A stretch of DNA of 64,000 nt from an uncultured Bacilli bacterium. Lineage in GTDB: Bacteria > Bacillota_I > Bacilli_A > RF39 > UBA660. Shown here in pieces: positions 1 to 10,199 of the stretch; position 1 is the stretch's first letter, and each line of letters starts with the position of its first letter. A program made the translations under genes and the position numbers. Where the stretch lies: positions 1 through 64,000 of the forward strand of contig CAKPLY010000001.1 of assembly GCA_934167825.1 (NCBI GenBank). Direction: 5' to 3'. The notes beneath the pieces were generated by a model, which saw only the letters and a list, made by a program, of their open reading frames with translations, was not told the origin of the DNA and made no database searches.

Positions 1-2904
1 TATACCGTAGACACTGCTTCAAACTGTCCAACAGGTTGTCTCTTAAACTCATCATATTATTTAACAAATGCTGCAACATATGGTGGTAATACATCTTTTA
101 CTGATTTTAATGGTTCTACGGTTACTGGAAGATCTGGTAATGGTGCAGTTAAAATTACTGGTTCTAAAACAACTACAAGTGTATCAATTCCTACAATAAG
201 TGGTCTTTCTAATCTTAATGTCGCTTTAGGAAGTTCAGTATCATTAGAAAAAGATGTAACATATTCATGTGAAAATACATCTAGTAATTGTACGTATTTA
301 GGTCCTGATTTAACAGATACTTCTTCTTTGGAACTTGGTACACATACAATTTATTATGTTATAAAATCTAGTGATAATAAAACTTATAAATACGCAAGAA
401 CTATAAATGTTACTGAGGGACTTGTAGTTACACCTACGATGGTTGAAGAAAGCAAAACAACTACTACAGAGAATACAAATTTGGAATATACAAAGGCAAA
501 GAAATATGTTGCAACTTTATATCCTGGTACATATTTACTTCAAGCATGGGGAGCCAGTGGAGGCGATGTAGATGGCAAAAGTGCAGGTGCTGCTGGTGGT
601 TATTCAGTTGGTACTATAACTTTATCTACTAAGACAGTGATATATGCATATGTTGGTGGTGAAGGTACTGGTAATGTTGATACTTATAGTGGAGAGTTAA
701 GTGGCGGTTTTAACGGTGGTGGTAATGCTTATTCATCATCTAGTTATCCATCTACCGCTGGTGGGGGAGCAAGTGATATAAGGATTGGTACTGATTCACT
801 TTATGCAAGAGTAATAGTAGCAGGTGGGGGTGGAGGAAGAGGTAGTTATAATACAAATAGTAATAATAAATATTTAGGTGGAGTAGGCGGCGGTTTAACC
901 GGTGGAGATGGAGAACAATATAGTACATCATATAGAGCAGGTACTGCAGGAACTCAAACATCTGCTGGAATATCGTATAGAAATTCGTCTTCAATTACTG
1001 AAAGTGGCACATATGGTGAAATTGCAAGTTTTGGAAAAGGTGCTTCTGCAAGTGATAGATTAACTGGAGGTTCTGGCGGTGGAGGCGGCTGGTATGGTGG
1101 CGGTTTTGGTAGTAGAGCAAGCGCTGGTGGTGGAAGTGGATATGTATATACATCATCTACTGCTTCAAATTATCCAAGTGGATGCCTTCTTAACTCATCA
1201 TACTATTTAACTAATGCTACAACATATGCTGGCAATACATCTTTTACAGATTTTAATGGAAGTACTGTAACAGGACACTCTGGTAATGGAGCAGTTAAAA
1301 TTACTGGTACTGCAACTATTACAAAATATTCTATTCCTGTAATTAAAGGACTTAAGAATTTAACTGTTTTAGTTAGTGAACCTAAATCATTAACTGAAGG
1401 AATAACTTACGAGTGTGAAAATGGTGGTAACTCTTGTACATATATTGGACCTGATGTTACAAATACTTCATCATTATCTTTAGGAACTCATACAGTTACT
1501 TATAAAATTAGATCTGCTAGTAATGTGCTATATTTATATCAAATTACTGTTAAAGTTGTAAACGAATATCCTGCTAATGTCCCAGCATTAACAGATGCAT
1601 TAATACCAGTAACTTACAATGAATCTACATCAAAATGGGTAAAGGCAGACTCATCAAACAGTAATAATTCATGGTATGACTATTCAAATAAGATTTGGGC
1701 AAATGCTGTACTTGTATCATCAACTAATCGTAGTACATACAAGTCAGCAAGTTCAGGAACAACAATAGCAGACGCTGATATACTAGCATTCTATGTATGG
1801 ATACCAAGATATAAATATAAAGTATGGAATATAAATAAAGTAATAGGAACACAAAGTTATAATGCACAAACTACAGGTATAGATATAGTATTTGAAGCAG
1901 GTACATCTTCAACTGGTACAATATCTTGTACATATAGTTATGCTGCACCATCAAGTACTGCCGGAAGTCCCAATGAAACTTGTACAGGTAGTAATGGAGA
2001 TTATTATACGCATCCAGCATTTACGTTTGGTAATCAAGAACTAACAGGATTTTGGATGGGAAAGTTTGAACTTTCTAGTAGTGACCCCGCGACTGGTTTA
2101 TCATATGGTGGGGGAAATACTACAACACTAACATCAAGAATACTACCAAATGTAACATCATGGCGTGATAACTATGTATCAAATTTTTGGAAAGTAATAT
2201 ATGATATGCAAACAAGTAATAATATATATGGACTTCCAACATCAAGAACAAATACTGATTCACATATGCTTACAAATATGGAGTGGGGAGCAGTAGCATA
2301 CCTAACTAACTCTAAGTACGGAAGATGTACTAATGGAAGTTGTACAAAAGTATCAATTAATGGTTATGGAGAAACAAGTAATAATACAACTATGACAGGA
2401 TGTGGTCCAATATCAAGCGGAAGTACAAGTTATGGAACAACATGTAATGCATATAATACAACTTTAGGACAAACAGCATCCACTACAGGTAATATTACGG
2501 GAGTATACGATATGTCTGGTGGTGCAACAGAATTTGTAATGGGTAATATATCAAGTGAAAGTGGAATATCGTATACATATCCTGGAAAACATGCAGGAAC
2601 CAACTTTACATATAGTACAAATACAGCAAAATATCTAATACCATATGCATATGATAGAACAGCTACTGATCAAACAGCGTATAATAGAGGAAGACTAGGA
2701 GATGCAACAAGTGAAGTAGTATCTTCTGCAAGTTATGGATGGTATAATGACAGCGCGAATTTTCCTTACTCTAGCGAGCCTTGGTTTCATCGTGGCGGCA
2801 AATTCAGCTATAGTAGTAATGCTGGTCCCTTCTGTTTCTTCCACACTTCTGGCTATCATAACAGCGAATTTTCGGGTCGCGCCGCTTTGCTTGTTTCTAA
2901 TTAA
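1..2904 (+). CDS. Glycine-rich surface protein with hypervariable lectin-like C-terminus (5' end outside window)
   Basis: The reading frame is open from the first base, so the gene starts upstream; 967 codons are visible. It holds at least two modules, each a glycine-rich stretch (Gly_rich type, with SDIRIGTDSLYARVIVAGGGG near codons 258-278) followed by a small beta domain with two Cys (CENGGNSCTYIGPD). The linker repeat GCLLNSSYYLTNA occurs at codons 13-25 and near 394. From about codon 590 the protein becomes an FGE/C-type-lectin-like domain (LAFYVWIPRYKY, GFWMGKFELS, NMEWGAVAYL, YDMSGGATEFVMGN, then RGGKFS and SGRAALLV). This last domain is nearly identical to that of the 23.2 kb gene until the final ~45 codons. 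It is probably a secreted or cell-wall adhesin. Signal peptide and anchor are not visible. The domain reading is firm; the adhesin role is inference. Confidence 0.8.
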   Translation, partial: YTVDTASNCPTGCLLNSSYYLTNAATYGGNTSFTDFNGSTVTGRSGNGAVKITGSKTTTSVSIPTISGLSNLNVALGSSVSLEKDVTYSCENTSSNCTYLGPDLTDTSSLELGTHTIYYVIKSSDNKTYKYARTINVTEGLVVTPTMVEESKTTTTENTNLEYTKAKKYVATLYPGTYLLQAWGASGGDVDGKSAGAAGGYSVGTITLSTKTVIYAYVGGEGTGNVDTYSGELSGGFNGGGNAYSSSSYPSTAGGGASDIRIGTDSLYARVIVAGGGGGRGSYNTNSNNKYLGGVGGGLTGGDGEQYSTSYRAGTAGTQTSAGISYRNSSSITESGTYGEIASFGKGASASDRLTGGSGGGGGWYGGGFGSRASAGGGSGYVYTSSTASNYPSGCLLNSSYYLTNATTYAGNTSFTDFNGSTVTGHSGNGAVKITGTATITKYSIPVIKGLKNLTVLVSEPKSLTEGITYECENGGNSCTYIGPDVTNTSSLSLGTHTVTYKIRSASNVLYLYQITVKVVNEYPANVPALTDALIPVTYNESTSKWVKADSSNSNNSWYDYSNKIWANAVLVSSTNRSTYKSASSGTTIADADILAFYVWIPRYKYKVWNINKVIGTQSYNAQTTGIDIVFEAGTSSTGTISCTYSYAAPSSTAGSPNETCTGSNGDYYTHPAFTFGNQELTGFWMGKFELSSSDPATGLSYGGGNTTTLTSRILPNVTSWRDNYVSNFWKVIYDMQTSNNIYGLPTSRTNTDSHMLTNMEWGAVAYLTNSKYGRCTNGSCTKVSINGYGETSNNTTMTGCGPISSGSTSYGTTCNAYNTTLGQTASTTGNITGVYDMSGGATEFVMGNISSESGISYTYPGKHAGTNFTYSTNTAKYLIPYAYDRTATDQTAYNRGRLGDATSEVVSSASYGWYNDSANFPYSSEPWFHRGGKFSYSSNAGPFCFFHTSGYHNSEFSGRAALLVSN
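2752..2885 (+). other. Candidate DGR-type variable region, copy 1
   Basis: This is the last ~45 codons of the preceding gene. It is richer in G+C than the flanks and uses C-ending codons (agc, ttc, ggc, cgc). Compared with the tail of the 23.2 kb gene, differences fall mainly on codon positions 1 and 2 while the third base C or T is kept, the pattern left by adenine mutagenesis of a template rich in AAC and AAT. It closes with TCGGGTCGCGCCG, shared almost exactly by the other copy and possibly an initiation-of-mutagenic-homing-like site. No template repeat or reverse transcriptase is seen in the window. Confidence 0.6.
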
Positions 2905-2952
2905 AAATTTATATGTTATTATAAATTATCATAAAAACAATTATTAAAAGAT

Positions 2953-2999
2953 AAGTTAATTAAAAAGTATAAAAATATTAGTTAACTTTCTTTTTTTTT
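2953..2999 (+). terminator. Rho-independent terminator
   Basis: AAGTTAA and TTAACTT arms around an AT-rich loop, followed by a run of T, just after the lectin-tailed gene and before the lepA promoter (-10 TATAAT near 3014). Confidence 0.55.
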
Positions 3000-3059
3000 A
3001 TATTAAGATATGCTATAATCAATATATGTTATAAATTACTTAAGGAAATGAGTGGTAAT

Positions 3060-4859
3060 ATGGATAAGTGTAAGATTAGAAATTTTAGTATTATTGCGCA
3101 TATTGATCATGGTAAGAGTACACTTGCTGATAGAATTTTAGAGTATACTGGTGTAGTAGATAAAAGAGAATTAAAAGATCAAATGTTAGATAATATGTAT
3201 ATAGAAAGAGAAAGAGGAATAACTATTAAGTTAAATACTGTTAGAATTAACTATAATGGTTATATTTTAAACTTAATAGATACTCCGGGACATGTAGATT
3301 TTACATATGAAGTAAGTAGAAGTTTAAAAGCATGTGAGGGTGCAATACTAGTAGTAGATGCTGCCCAAGGAATTGAAGCACAAACTTTAGCAAATGTATA
3401 TTTAGCACTTGAACAAGATTTAGAGATAATACCTGTTATTAATAAGATTGATTTACCTAATGCAGATATTCCTACTAGAAAGAAAGAACTTATGGATACG
3501 TTTGGTTTTCGTGAGGATGAAATACTTTTGGTATCTGCAAAAACTGGTGTTGGAATAGATAAGTTAGTAGAAACAGTAATAGATAGAGTACCTAGTCCTA
3601 GAATAGAATATAATGATGATAAGTTAAGGGCATTAATATTTGATAGTTATTTTGATTCTTATAGGGGAGTAGTTATTTTGGCACGTATTGTGTCTGGTAA
3701 GTTAAAAGTAGGAGACAAGATAAAGATGTTTACTACAGGGGCGGTATATGATACAGTAGATTTATTTTATAATGCAATTAGTGAAGTAAAAACAGAATCA
3801 TTATCTATTGGAGAAGTAGGATATATTACAGCATCAATTAAGAGTATTGAAGATGTCAAGGTAGGCGATACAATTACGTTAGAAAGTGATAATTTAATAG
3901 AACCATTACCAGGATATAAACCTATGAAACCTATGGTATACTGTGGTATATATCCAATTGATTCTTCAAAATATCCTATGTTAAAAGAAGCATTAGAAAA
4001 GTTAAAACTTAATGATTCATCACTTACTATAGAACCAGAAACTTCAGTTACTTTAGGATTTGGTTTTAGAACTGGATTTTTAGGGTTATTACATTTAGAG
4101 ATTATTAAGGAAAGAATAGAAAGAGAATTTAAGGTAGAAATTATTGTTACTTCACCATCAGTAATATATGAGATAGATTTAACAGATAATTCTACAATAT
4201 ATATAGATAATCCTAGTAAGATGCCTGATAAGGTTAAGATAAGAGAAATTAAAGAACCATATATTAAAACAAATATATTTGTACCTACTTTATATATTGG
4301 GGCAATTATGGAGTTATGCCAAGAGAAAAGAGGTACATATATAAATATGGATTATATTGATCAAACAAGAGTTAATATACATTATTTTATACCTTTAGCA
4401 GAAATAGTATATGATTTTTTTGATAAGTTAAAGTCTTCTACTAAGGGGTATGCATCTTTTGATTATGAGATGGTAGGATATAGAGTAAGTAATTTAGTTA
4501 AGATGGATATTATGTTAAATGGAGAAGTAATTGATGCTTTATCTATTATCGTTCATAAAGATTTTGCATATAATAGAGCAAGAGTAATTGTAGATAACTT
4601 AAAGAAAATTATTCCAAGACAAATGTTTGAGGTACCAATTCAAGCAGTTATTGGAAGTAAAGTTATTGCAAGAAGTGATATTAAGGCGATGAGAAAGAAT
4701 GTACTTGCTAAATGTTATGGTGGGGATATCACAAGAAAAAGAAAACTATTAGATAAGCAAAAAGAAGGTAAGAAAAAGATGAAGCAAATAGGTAGAGTAG
4801 AGATACCTAGTGAAGCATTTTTATCTATACTTTCTACTACGGAGTTAAAAGATGAATAG
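3060..4859 (+). CDS. lepA: Elongation factor 4 (LepA), ribosome back-translocase GTPase
   Basis: Translational GTPase that remodels stalled or mistranslocated ribosomes in the cytoplasm. The GTPase motifs are intact: AHIDHGKST (G1), DTPGHVDF (G3), NKIDLP (G4) and SAKTG (G5). EF-G-like domains and the LepA C-terminal domain ([18 protein letters not shown]) follow. The length (~600) is normal. I start at the second ATG (3060); an in-frame ATG at 3048 sits only one base after AAGGA, too close for a usual ribosome binding site, but cannot be excluded. The stop overlaps the start of the next gene by 8 bases, so the two are probably co-transcribed. Confidence 0.95.
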   Translation: MDKCKIRNFSIIAHIDHGKSTLADRILEYTGVVDKRELKDQMLDNMYIERERGITIKLNTVRINYNGYILNLIDTPGHVDFTYEVSRSLKACEGAILVVDAAQGIEAQTLANVYLALEQDLEIIPVINKIDLPNADIPTRKKELMDTFGFREDEILLVSAKTGVGIDKLVETVIDRVPSPRIEYNDDKLRALIFDSYFDSYRGVVILARIVSGKLKVGDKIKMFTTGAVYDTVDLFYNAISEVKTESLSIGEVGYITASIKSIEDVKVGDTITLESDNLIEPLPGYKPMKPMVYCGIYPIDSSKYPMLKEALEKLKLNDSSLTIEPETSVTLGFGFRTGFLGLLHLEIIKERIEREFKVEIIVTSPSVIYEIDLTDNSTIYIDNPSKMPDKVKIREIKEPYIKTNIFVPTLYIGAIMELCQEKRGTYINMDYIDQTRVNIHYFIPLAEIVYDFFDKLKSSTKGYASFDYEMVGYRVSNLVKMDIMLNGEVIDALSIIVHKDFAYNRARVIVDNLKKIIPRQMFEVPIQAVIGSKVIARSDIKAMRKNVLAKCYGGDITRKRKLLDKQKEGKKKMKQIGRVEIPSEAFLSILSTTELKDE

Positions 4860-6693
4860 AGAGTTACAAAGTATATTACTTACAGAGAATGAGGATAATT
4901 TAAAAAAATTAGATAACTATTTTAGTGATGACTATAAAAGTACATTGCTTTCTATGTTTACTGTTTTAGTGGATGCTATTAAGACTAAACCTATATATGA
5001 TATTAATTTAATACTTAGTAATATAGAGACTGTGTTATTAGAACAAGATGCTTCTAAAGATAAGATGATTATTGATGCAGTAAGGGATGCTAATAATAGA
5101 ATTAATAATATTAAGAGTGTTAAGGAAAGTAGAGAATTAAAGAATATTAAGTTTAGGTTAGTAGATATTAATAGAAAGATTAATGAAAAGAAAGATAAAG
5201 AAGATAATAATGCACTATATAATCTTTATAATTATTTAATATTTGAAGAAAGAAACATAGATTTAATAGTTAGTTTATTAGAAAGTGAGAGAAATATACT
5301 TTCTAAGAAAGATTTAGATAATAATAATATATTATATAATGTTATAGATTATTTTACTTCTTTAAAGGAAGAGGATCCTTTAGTTAAATATTATTATGAT
5401 GTTATAGTATTGTTTTTAGAGAGTGAAGAAGAAAGTGTTATTAAGAGTGAAAAGGATATATATTTAGATTTATTAAATAGAAAGCATGCAAGAAGTAGGA
5501 AACATGTTAAAGATATTATAAGTAGATTTGATGATTTTAATAAGGTTAATTCTAAGAAGTTAGAGAAGAGATATCAAATACATAGAAAGTTTCATGATAG
5601 TATTTATGAAGAGTTAGAGTTATTAAAGTATGATACTAATGGAAGAAGAATAATAGATGAGAATTTTATTACTATAGATGGATTAAATAGTTTATGTTTG
5701 GATGATGCTATATGTATTAAGAAGAATAAAGATGGTAGTTTTTATAATTATGTTGCTATTAGTGATGTTGCGTCTTTTATTCCATATCAAAGTGAATTAT
5801 ATTATGAGGGATTACATAGGGAAGAATCTTTATATTTAATGGATGATGTTATTAGTTTATATCCTAGTATTATTAGTAATAATTATTGTTCTTTACTTCC
5901 TAATAAGAATAGAAATGTTATTATATATAAGATGTTTGTAGATCCATATTATAATGTAGATATGGATAGTTTAGAGATAATTAAGGGTGTTATTAAATCT
6001 AATTTAAAGTTAGATTATGAAACTGCTAATCATGGTATGGGATTAGATAGTGAAGTAATAGAAATGTTAAATGATTTAGCACTTTTAAGTTTAAAGTTAA
6101 GAAGTGAAAATAGTATAAAAGAAAAATATAGAAAGATAGAGAACTTAGTTAGAAATGATGCTAGATATCATCAAAGTTTTTATGTAGATACTTCTATTAG
6201 TGCAAATATTATTCAAGAAGAGATGTTACTTGTTAATCATTTAGCACCACTATATTTTGAAAAAAGAGGATTAGTATATTTATATCGTAATCATCAGGTT
6301 AAGACAGATAAGTTTATAAATAATGAAATACATAGGTTATTTAATTTATCTCATGTTAGGGAAGATGTTATGAATTATGATAAGATATTTAGTTTACTTA
6401 AGGAATGTTATTTAACTGCAGATTATTCTAGTGTTAACTATGGACATGTGGGATTAGGGTATGAATGTTATTCTCATTCTAGTGCTGCTGCTAGAAGAAT
6501 AGCAGATTATTATAATCAATATTTAACTTATGAACAAGTATTTAATAATAATATAAGTTTAAGTAATATTGATAGATTATTTGATGATGCTACTACGGTT
6601 GCAAGTATTATAAATGATAGAAAGAAAGATAATGATAAATTTATTAGTGAATATAATAGTTTATATAGTAAGAAGTTAATTAGAAAGAAGTGA
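4852..6693 (+). CDS. Divergent RNB-domain (RNase II/R family) protein
   Basis: The C-terminal two thirds matches the RNB exoribonuclease fold: [14 protein letters not shown] near residues 275-288, [13 protein letters not shown], then [23 protein letters not shown], and an [10 protein letters not shown] segment where RNase R has a PIRRY-type motif. Catalytic family enzymes carry four clustered Asp; here D at ~277 and D-D at ~284-285 are present but the remaining one is Cys (~282). The first ~200 residues are helical and charged, without the cold-shock domains of RNase R, and there is no C-terminal S1 domain. It overlaps lepA by 8 bases and is followed directly by miaB. It may be a weakly active nuclease or an RNA-binding derivative; the family is fairly sure, activity is not. 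Confidence 0.7.
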   Translation: MNRELQSILLTENEDNLKKLDNYFSDDYKSTLLSMFTVLVDAIKTKPIYDINLILSNIETVLLEQDASKDKMIIDAVRDANNRINNIKSVKESRELKNIKFRLVDINRKINEKKDKEDNNALYNLYNYLIFEERNIDLIVSLLESERNILSKKDLDNNNILYNVIDYFTSLKEEDPLVKYYYDVIVLFLESEEESVIKSEKDIYLDLLNRKHARSRKHVKDIISRFDDFNKVNSKKLEKRYQIHRKFHDSIYEELELLKYDTNGRRIIDENFITIDGLNSLCLDDAICIKKNKDGSFYNYVAISDVASFIPYQSELYYEGLHREESLYLMDDVISLYPSIISNNYCSLLPNKNRNVIIYKMFVDPYYNVDMDSLEIIKGVIKSNLKLDYETANHGMGLDSEVIEMLNDLALLSLKLRSENSIKEKYRKIENLVRNDARYHQSFYVDTSISANIIQEEMLLVNHLAPLYFEKRGLVYLYRNHQVKTDKFINNEIHRLFNLSHVREDVMNYDKIFSLLKECYLTADYSSVNYGHVGLGYECYSHSSAAARRIADYYNQYLTYEQVFNNNISLSNIDRLFDDATTVASIINDRKKDNDKFISEYNSLYSKKLIRKK

Positions 6694-6698
6694 TGTAT

Positions 6699-8120
6699 AT
6701 GAATTTACCAGATTTAAAGGAAGCAAGAAAAAGAACAGGAAGTAAGACTATAATTAAGTATGATAGTTATAATATAGATTCAAAGTATGAAGATATGGGT
6801 AAGGGTAAGACTTATCATATTTTAACTTATGGTTGTCAAATGAATGTACATGATAGTGAGAATATTTCTGCGATTATGGAAGAATTAGGATATAAAAGAA
6901 ATGATGATATGGAAACAAGTGATGTTATTATATTAAATACTTGTGCGATTAGAGAAAATGCACATAATAAAGTAACTGGTATGCTTGGTAGGATTAAGCA
7001 TTTAAAGGAAGAGAAAAGTGATATAGTTACTGTATTATGTGGATGTATGGCACAAGAAGAGGGAATATGTAATTTACTTAAGGATAAATATAAATGGGTT
7101 AATGTAGTTATGGGTACACATAATATTAATAAGTTACCAGAGTATTTATATAATTCTATTAATAATAATGAGTTAGAGATGGAAGTTTTTTCTTGTGAGG
7201 GAGAAGTAATAGAGAATTTACCTGTAAAAAGAGATTCTAAGTATAAAGCATGGGTTAATATTATGTATGGGTGTGATAAGTTTTGTACTTATTGTATAGT
7301 TCCTTATACTAGAGGTAAACAAAGAAGCAGGATGCCTGAGGATATAATTAAGGAAGTTTTAGAATTAGTTAATAATGGATATAAAGAAGTTACTTTACTT
7401 GGGCAAAATGTTAATGCTTATGGTAAGGATTTAGGTATTAATTATGATATGAGTGATTTACTTTTAGATGTTAGTAAGACTAATATTGATAGAATTAGAT
7501 TTGTTACTAGTCATCCTTGGGATTTTACTGATAGAATGATTGAAGTTATTGCAAAGTGTGATAATATTATGCCATATATTCATTTGCCTATTCAGTCTGG
7601 AAGTAATGAAATACTTAAGAAGATGGGTAGAAGATATACAGTAGAAGAATATAAAACTTTATTTAATAAGATAAAAGAATATATGCCTAATGCTAGTATA
7701 TCTACGGATATTATTGTAGGATTTCCTGGAGAGACAGAAAAAGATTTTAATGATACTTTAGATATTGTTAATGAACTTAAGTTTGATTTAGCGTATACTT
7801 TTATTTATTCAAAAAGAGAAGGTACACCTGCTTCTAAAATGGAAGATAATGTAAGTGAAGAAGAAAAGAAGAATAGATTACATAAACTTAATGAACTAGT
7901 TAATAAGTATGCGAAAGAAAATAATATGAAATATTTAGGAAAAACTGTTAAGGTACTTCTTGAAGATAAGAGTGAGAAAGATGGATATTTAATGGGATAT
8001 ACTGATACTATGAAGTTAGTTAATGTAAAAGCAGATAATTCTTATATAGGTAGTATTGTGGATGTTAAAATAGTAGATGTTAAGACATGGAGTTTAGATG
8101 GTGAACTAGAAAATGTTTAG
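6699..8120 (+). CDS. miaB: tRNA-2-methylthio-N6-dimethylallyladenosine synthase (MiaB)
   Basis: Radical-SAM methylthiotransferase that turns i6A37 into ms2i6A37 in tRNAs reading UNN codons. It carries the N-terminal UPF0004 domain (YGCQMNVHDSE, NTCAIREN and CGCMAQ supplying the three Cys of the auxiliary 4Fe-4S cluster), the radical-SAM motif GCDKFCTYCIVPYTRG (CxxxCxxC) and a C-terminal TRAM domain. GTG 6690 and ATG 6693 are also in frame; ATG 6699 has the best-spaced AAGAAG/GTGAT upstream. The partner miaA lies at 50.05 kb, so the pathway is complete in this window. Confidence 0.95.
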   Translation: MNLPDLKEARKRTGSKTIIKYDSYNIDSKYEDMGKGKTYHILTYGCQMNVHDSENISAIMEELGYKRNDDMETSDVIILNTCAIRENAHNKVTGMLGRIKHLKEEKSDIVTVLCGCMAQEEGICNLLKDKYKWVNVVMGTHNINKLPEYLYNSINNNELEMEVFSCEGEVIENLPVKRDSKYKAWVNIMYGCDKFCTYCIVPYTRGKQRSRMPEDIIKEVLELVNNGYKEVTLLGQNVNAYGKDLGINYDMSDLLLDVSKTNIDRIRFVTSHPWDFTDRMIEVIAKCDNIMPYIHLPIQSGSNEILKKMGRRYTVEEYKTLFNKIKEYMPNASISTDIIVGFPGETEKDFNDTLDIVNELKFDLAYTFIYSKREGTPASKMEDNVSEEEKKNRLHKLNELVNKYAKENNMKYLGKTVKVLLEDKSEKDGYLMGYTDTMKLVNVKADNSYIGSIVDVKIVDVKTWSLDGELENV

Positions 8121-8388
8121 TGTAAGTTCAATTGAAGATAGTTATTTATATAATGAATATAAAAATATATGTAGTATTATAAGTAATGATAAGGAAGTTA
8201 ATGATTTATTAAATGAAATAAAGAAGTTACAAAATAAGAGTGTATTTCTAGAATATAATAATGATTTAGAATTTCTTGAGGTAGAAAAAGAAATAGTTAG
8301 AAAAGTAGATGAACTTAATAATAATACTAATTATAAGAAGTATTTAGAAGAAATGAAAAGATATAATGAGTCATTATTAACTAAGTAA
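8113..8388 (+). CDS. YlbF/YmcA family protein
   Basis: A 91-residue all-helical protein of the Com_YlbF type, with two charged amphipathic helices (DKEVNDLLNEIKKLQNKS and the helix ending in LDEL-like repeats). In Bacillus, YmcA, YlbF and YaaT form the Y-complex that steers RNase Y cleavage and affects biofilm and competence. The gene overlaps the end of miaB by 8 bases, and ymcA adjoins miaB (ymcB) in Bacillus subtilis, which supports the assignment. No catalytic residues are expected. Which of the two paralogues it corresponds to cannot be decided from sequence alone. Confidence 0.6.
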   Translation: MFSVSSIEDSYLYNEYKNICSIISNDKEVNDLLNEIKKLQNKSVFLEYNNDLEFLEVEKEIVRKVDELNNNTNYKKYLEEMKRYNESLLTK

Positions 8389-8399
8389 AAGAGGGATAT

Positions 8400-9095
8400 A
8401 TGAGAGTAGGTATATTTGATTCTGGTATTGGGGGACTTACTGTACTTAATAAATTATCTAGTAAGTATAAGAATAATGATTATATATTTTTTGGGGATAG
8501 AATAAATATTCCTTATGGAGAAAAAAGTAAGAAAGAATTATTTGATTTATCTAGTAAGATAATAGACTTTTTAATAAGTAATGAAGTAGATATGATAGTA
8601 ATAGCATGTGGTACAGTAAGTTCTAATTGTTACAAAGAGTTACTAGATAAATATAAGAATATAAATATAGTAGATATTATAAGTCCTACGGTTAATTATA
8701 TAAATAATAAGAAAATAGATAATATACTTGTTATTGCAACTTCTAAAACAGTAGATTCACATATATTTAAGAATTTACTTAAAGATAAAAATGTATATGA
8801 GAAGGCTTGTCCTTTCTTAGTAGATATGATAGAAAATAATAAAGATATTAAATTAGAAGAATGTATAAATGATAAGAAATATGACTATGTACTTTTAGGA
8901 TGTACACACTATCCACTTATTAAAGATATGATTAAGAATAAGACTATTGATTTAGGAGATATTATTTTTCTTGAAAGTAACAGTGGTACTGGTAGTATAA
9001 AGTTATATTTTAGTAAGATAGATGATAATTTATTATACAATGTAAGTAAGATACTTGAAGATAAGAAGTATAGTATTAGTTTAAAAGTTTTGTAA
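8400..9095 (+). CDS. murI: Glutamate racemase
   Basis: Makes D-glutamate for peptidoglycan by cofactor-independent two-Cys racemisation. It shows GIFDSGIGGLTVL with the N-terminal Asp, FFGDRINIPYGEKS, the first catalytic Cys in VIACGTVSS (C70) and the second in LLGCTHYPL. The usual CNT(A/S) motif reads CGT, so Asn is replaced by Gly next to the first Cys. At 231 residues it is somewhat shorter than typical (~265). The start follows GAGGGATAT. A terminator follows at 9108. Confidence 0.88.
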   Translation: MRVGIFDSGIGGLTVLNKLSSKYKNNDYIFFGDRINIPYGEKSKKELFDLSSKIIDFLISNEVDMIVIACGTVSSNCYKELLDKYKNINIVDIISPTVNYINNKKIDNILVIATSKTVDSHIFKNLLKDKNVYEKACPFLVDMIENNKDIKLEECINDKKYDYVLLGCTHYPLIKDMIKNKTIDLGDIIFLESNSGTGSIKLYFSKIDDNLLYNVSKILEDKKYSISLKVL

Positions 9096-9107
9096 GATAT
9101 AAAAATA

Positions 9108-9137
9108 GTTTCCTAGTTTTTGCTAGGAAATTTTTAA
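9108..9137 (+). terminator. Rho-independent terminator after murI
   Basis: TTTCCTAG and CTAGGAAA form a perfect 8-bp stem with a short T-rich loop and a following T run. The next transcript starts from TTGCTT-16-TATAAT (9173-9200). Confidence 0.75.
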
Positions 9138-9247
9138 TGTACTTGAAAATAACCTTAATTTAGTTAATTATCTTGCTTATTTATAAAAACATGTTATAAT
9201 ATAAACACAAGCAAAAGAAATTAGGTAAGTTAAAGGAGAATTATATT

Positions 9248-10093
9248 ATGAATAAGAAATTAATTTCAATTGTTTTATCAACAATTATGACACTAAGTGG
9301 AGGGCAAGTTAAGAAAGATAATAAGAGTGAGTCTAAGTTATATAATGAAGATGAGTTTGTTAGTGAATTTAGTGTAAGTGATGAGGAAGTAAAGGGAAGT
9401 AATAAAGAAAGAGGTCTTATGGACTTAATAGTTAAGGCAGTAAATGTAGTATTAGAAGATAATAGTTTAACTGTTGGAGATTATATGATTTTAAAAAATA
9501 TTATAGAAAGTGAGTATGCTAAAACTACTGATGTTAATAAATATGCTTATGTTAGTAGTGAAAGTACTACATTATCTAATGTATGTGAAGATTATATTGG
9601 GGATGTTAAGTTAGATAAATTCCAAAAGGTATATGTTTTATATGAAACTAATGGTTATAGTTATGCTTTATGTGAAAATGGAAGATATGGTTTTATTAAG
9701 AAAAGTGATTTAACTACATTAGAAGATGAATACATAGAGGTAGATATTAGTGATCAAAAACTTTATTACTATGTAAATAATGAGTTAGTAGTAGAAACTC
9801 CAATTATTACTGGATATGATAATAAACATGATACAAGACTTGGTAGTTTTCAAATATATGAAAAGACTAAAGGTCGTTATTTAGCAGGAGAAGACTATAG
9901 AGTTTGGGTTGATTATTGGATGCGTTTTGATAAAGGTATAGGACTACATGATGCTTCATGGAGACATGGTGTATTTGGCGGAGAAATATATAAGAAAAAT
10001 GGAAGTCATGGATGTGTAAATATGCCGAGTGATAAAGCAGCATATGTATATGAAAATGCTAAGATGAAAACTAGAGTGTTAGTACATAAATAA
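9248..10093 (+). CDS. Secreted L,D-transpeptidase (YkuD family)
   Basis: Cross-links or anchors peptidoglycan stem peptides through a catalytic Cys. The N-terminus (MNKKLISIVLSTIMTLSGG) is a signal-peptide-like hydrophobic segment. Residues ~95-155 form an SH3-like region, and the YkuD domain follows from about residue 163 (EVDISDQKLYYYVNNELV), with the His of GLHDA and the catalytic SHGCVNMP (Cys ~256). It acts outside the membrane. With murI just upstream it indicates a real cell wall. It has its own promoter and the ribosome binding site AAAGGAG. Confidence 0.9.
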   Translation: MNKKLISIVLSTIMTLSGGQVKKDNKSESKLYNEDEFVSEFSVSDEEVKGSNKERGLMDLIVKAVNVVLEDNSLTVGDYMILKNIIESEYAKTTDVNKYAYVSSESTTLSNVCEDYIGDVKLDKFQKVYVLYETNGYSYALCENGRYGFIKKSDLTTLEDEYIEVDISDQKLYYYVNNELVVETPIITGYDNKHDTRLGSFQIYEKTKGRYLAGEDYRVWVDYWMRFDKGIGLHDASWRHGVFGGEIYKKNGSHGCVNMPSDKAAYVYENAKMKTRVLVHK

Positions 10094-10094
10094 G

Positions 10095-10127
10095 AGGTAA
10101 GTAAAATAAATAATTAACTTACTTTTT
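10095..10127 (+). terminator. Rho-independent terminator
   Basis: GTAAGT and ACTTAC arms around an AT loop, then TTTTTT, after the L,D-transpeptidase gene. Confidence 0.55.
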
Positions 10128-10138
10128 TAATATTTATG

Positions 10139-10167
10139 TTTAAAAATATGCTTAATTATGATATAAT
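10139..10167 (+). promoter_or_regulatory. Sigma-A type promoter for queA and the following operon
   Basis: TTTAAA, 17-base spacer, TATAAT. It is about 33 bases upstream of queA and is the only clear promoter before the queA-dnaG-sigA-trmK run. Confidence 0.5.
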
Positions 10168-10199
10168 ATTTTTTGATTTAGAGGAAGTGAACTAAAAAG

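Noticed and set aside
752..994. Minus-strand frames opposite glycine-rich and lectin-coding regions (for example 752-994, 24066-24308, 25072-25293)
   Set aside because: Low-complexity complements of Gly or Ser/Thr codons without ribosome binding sites.
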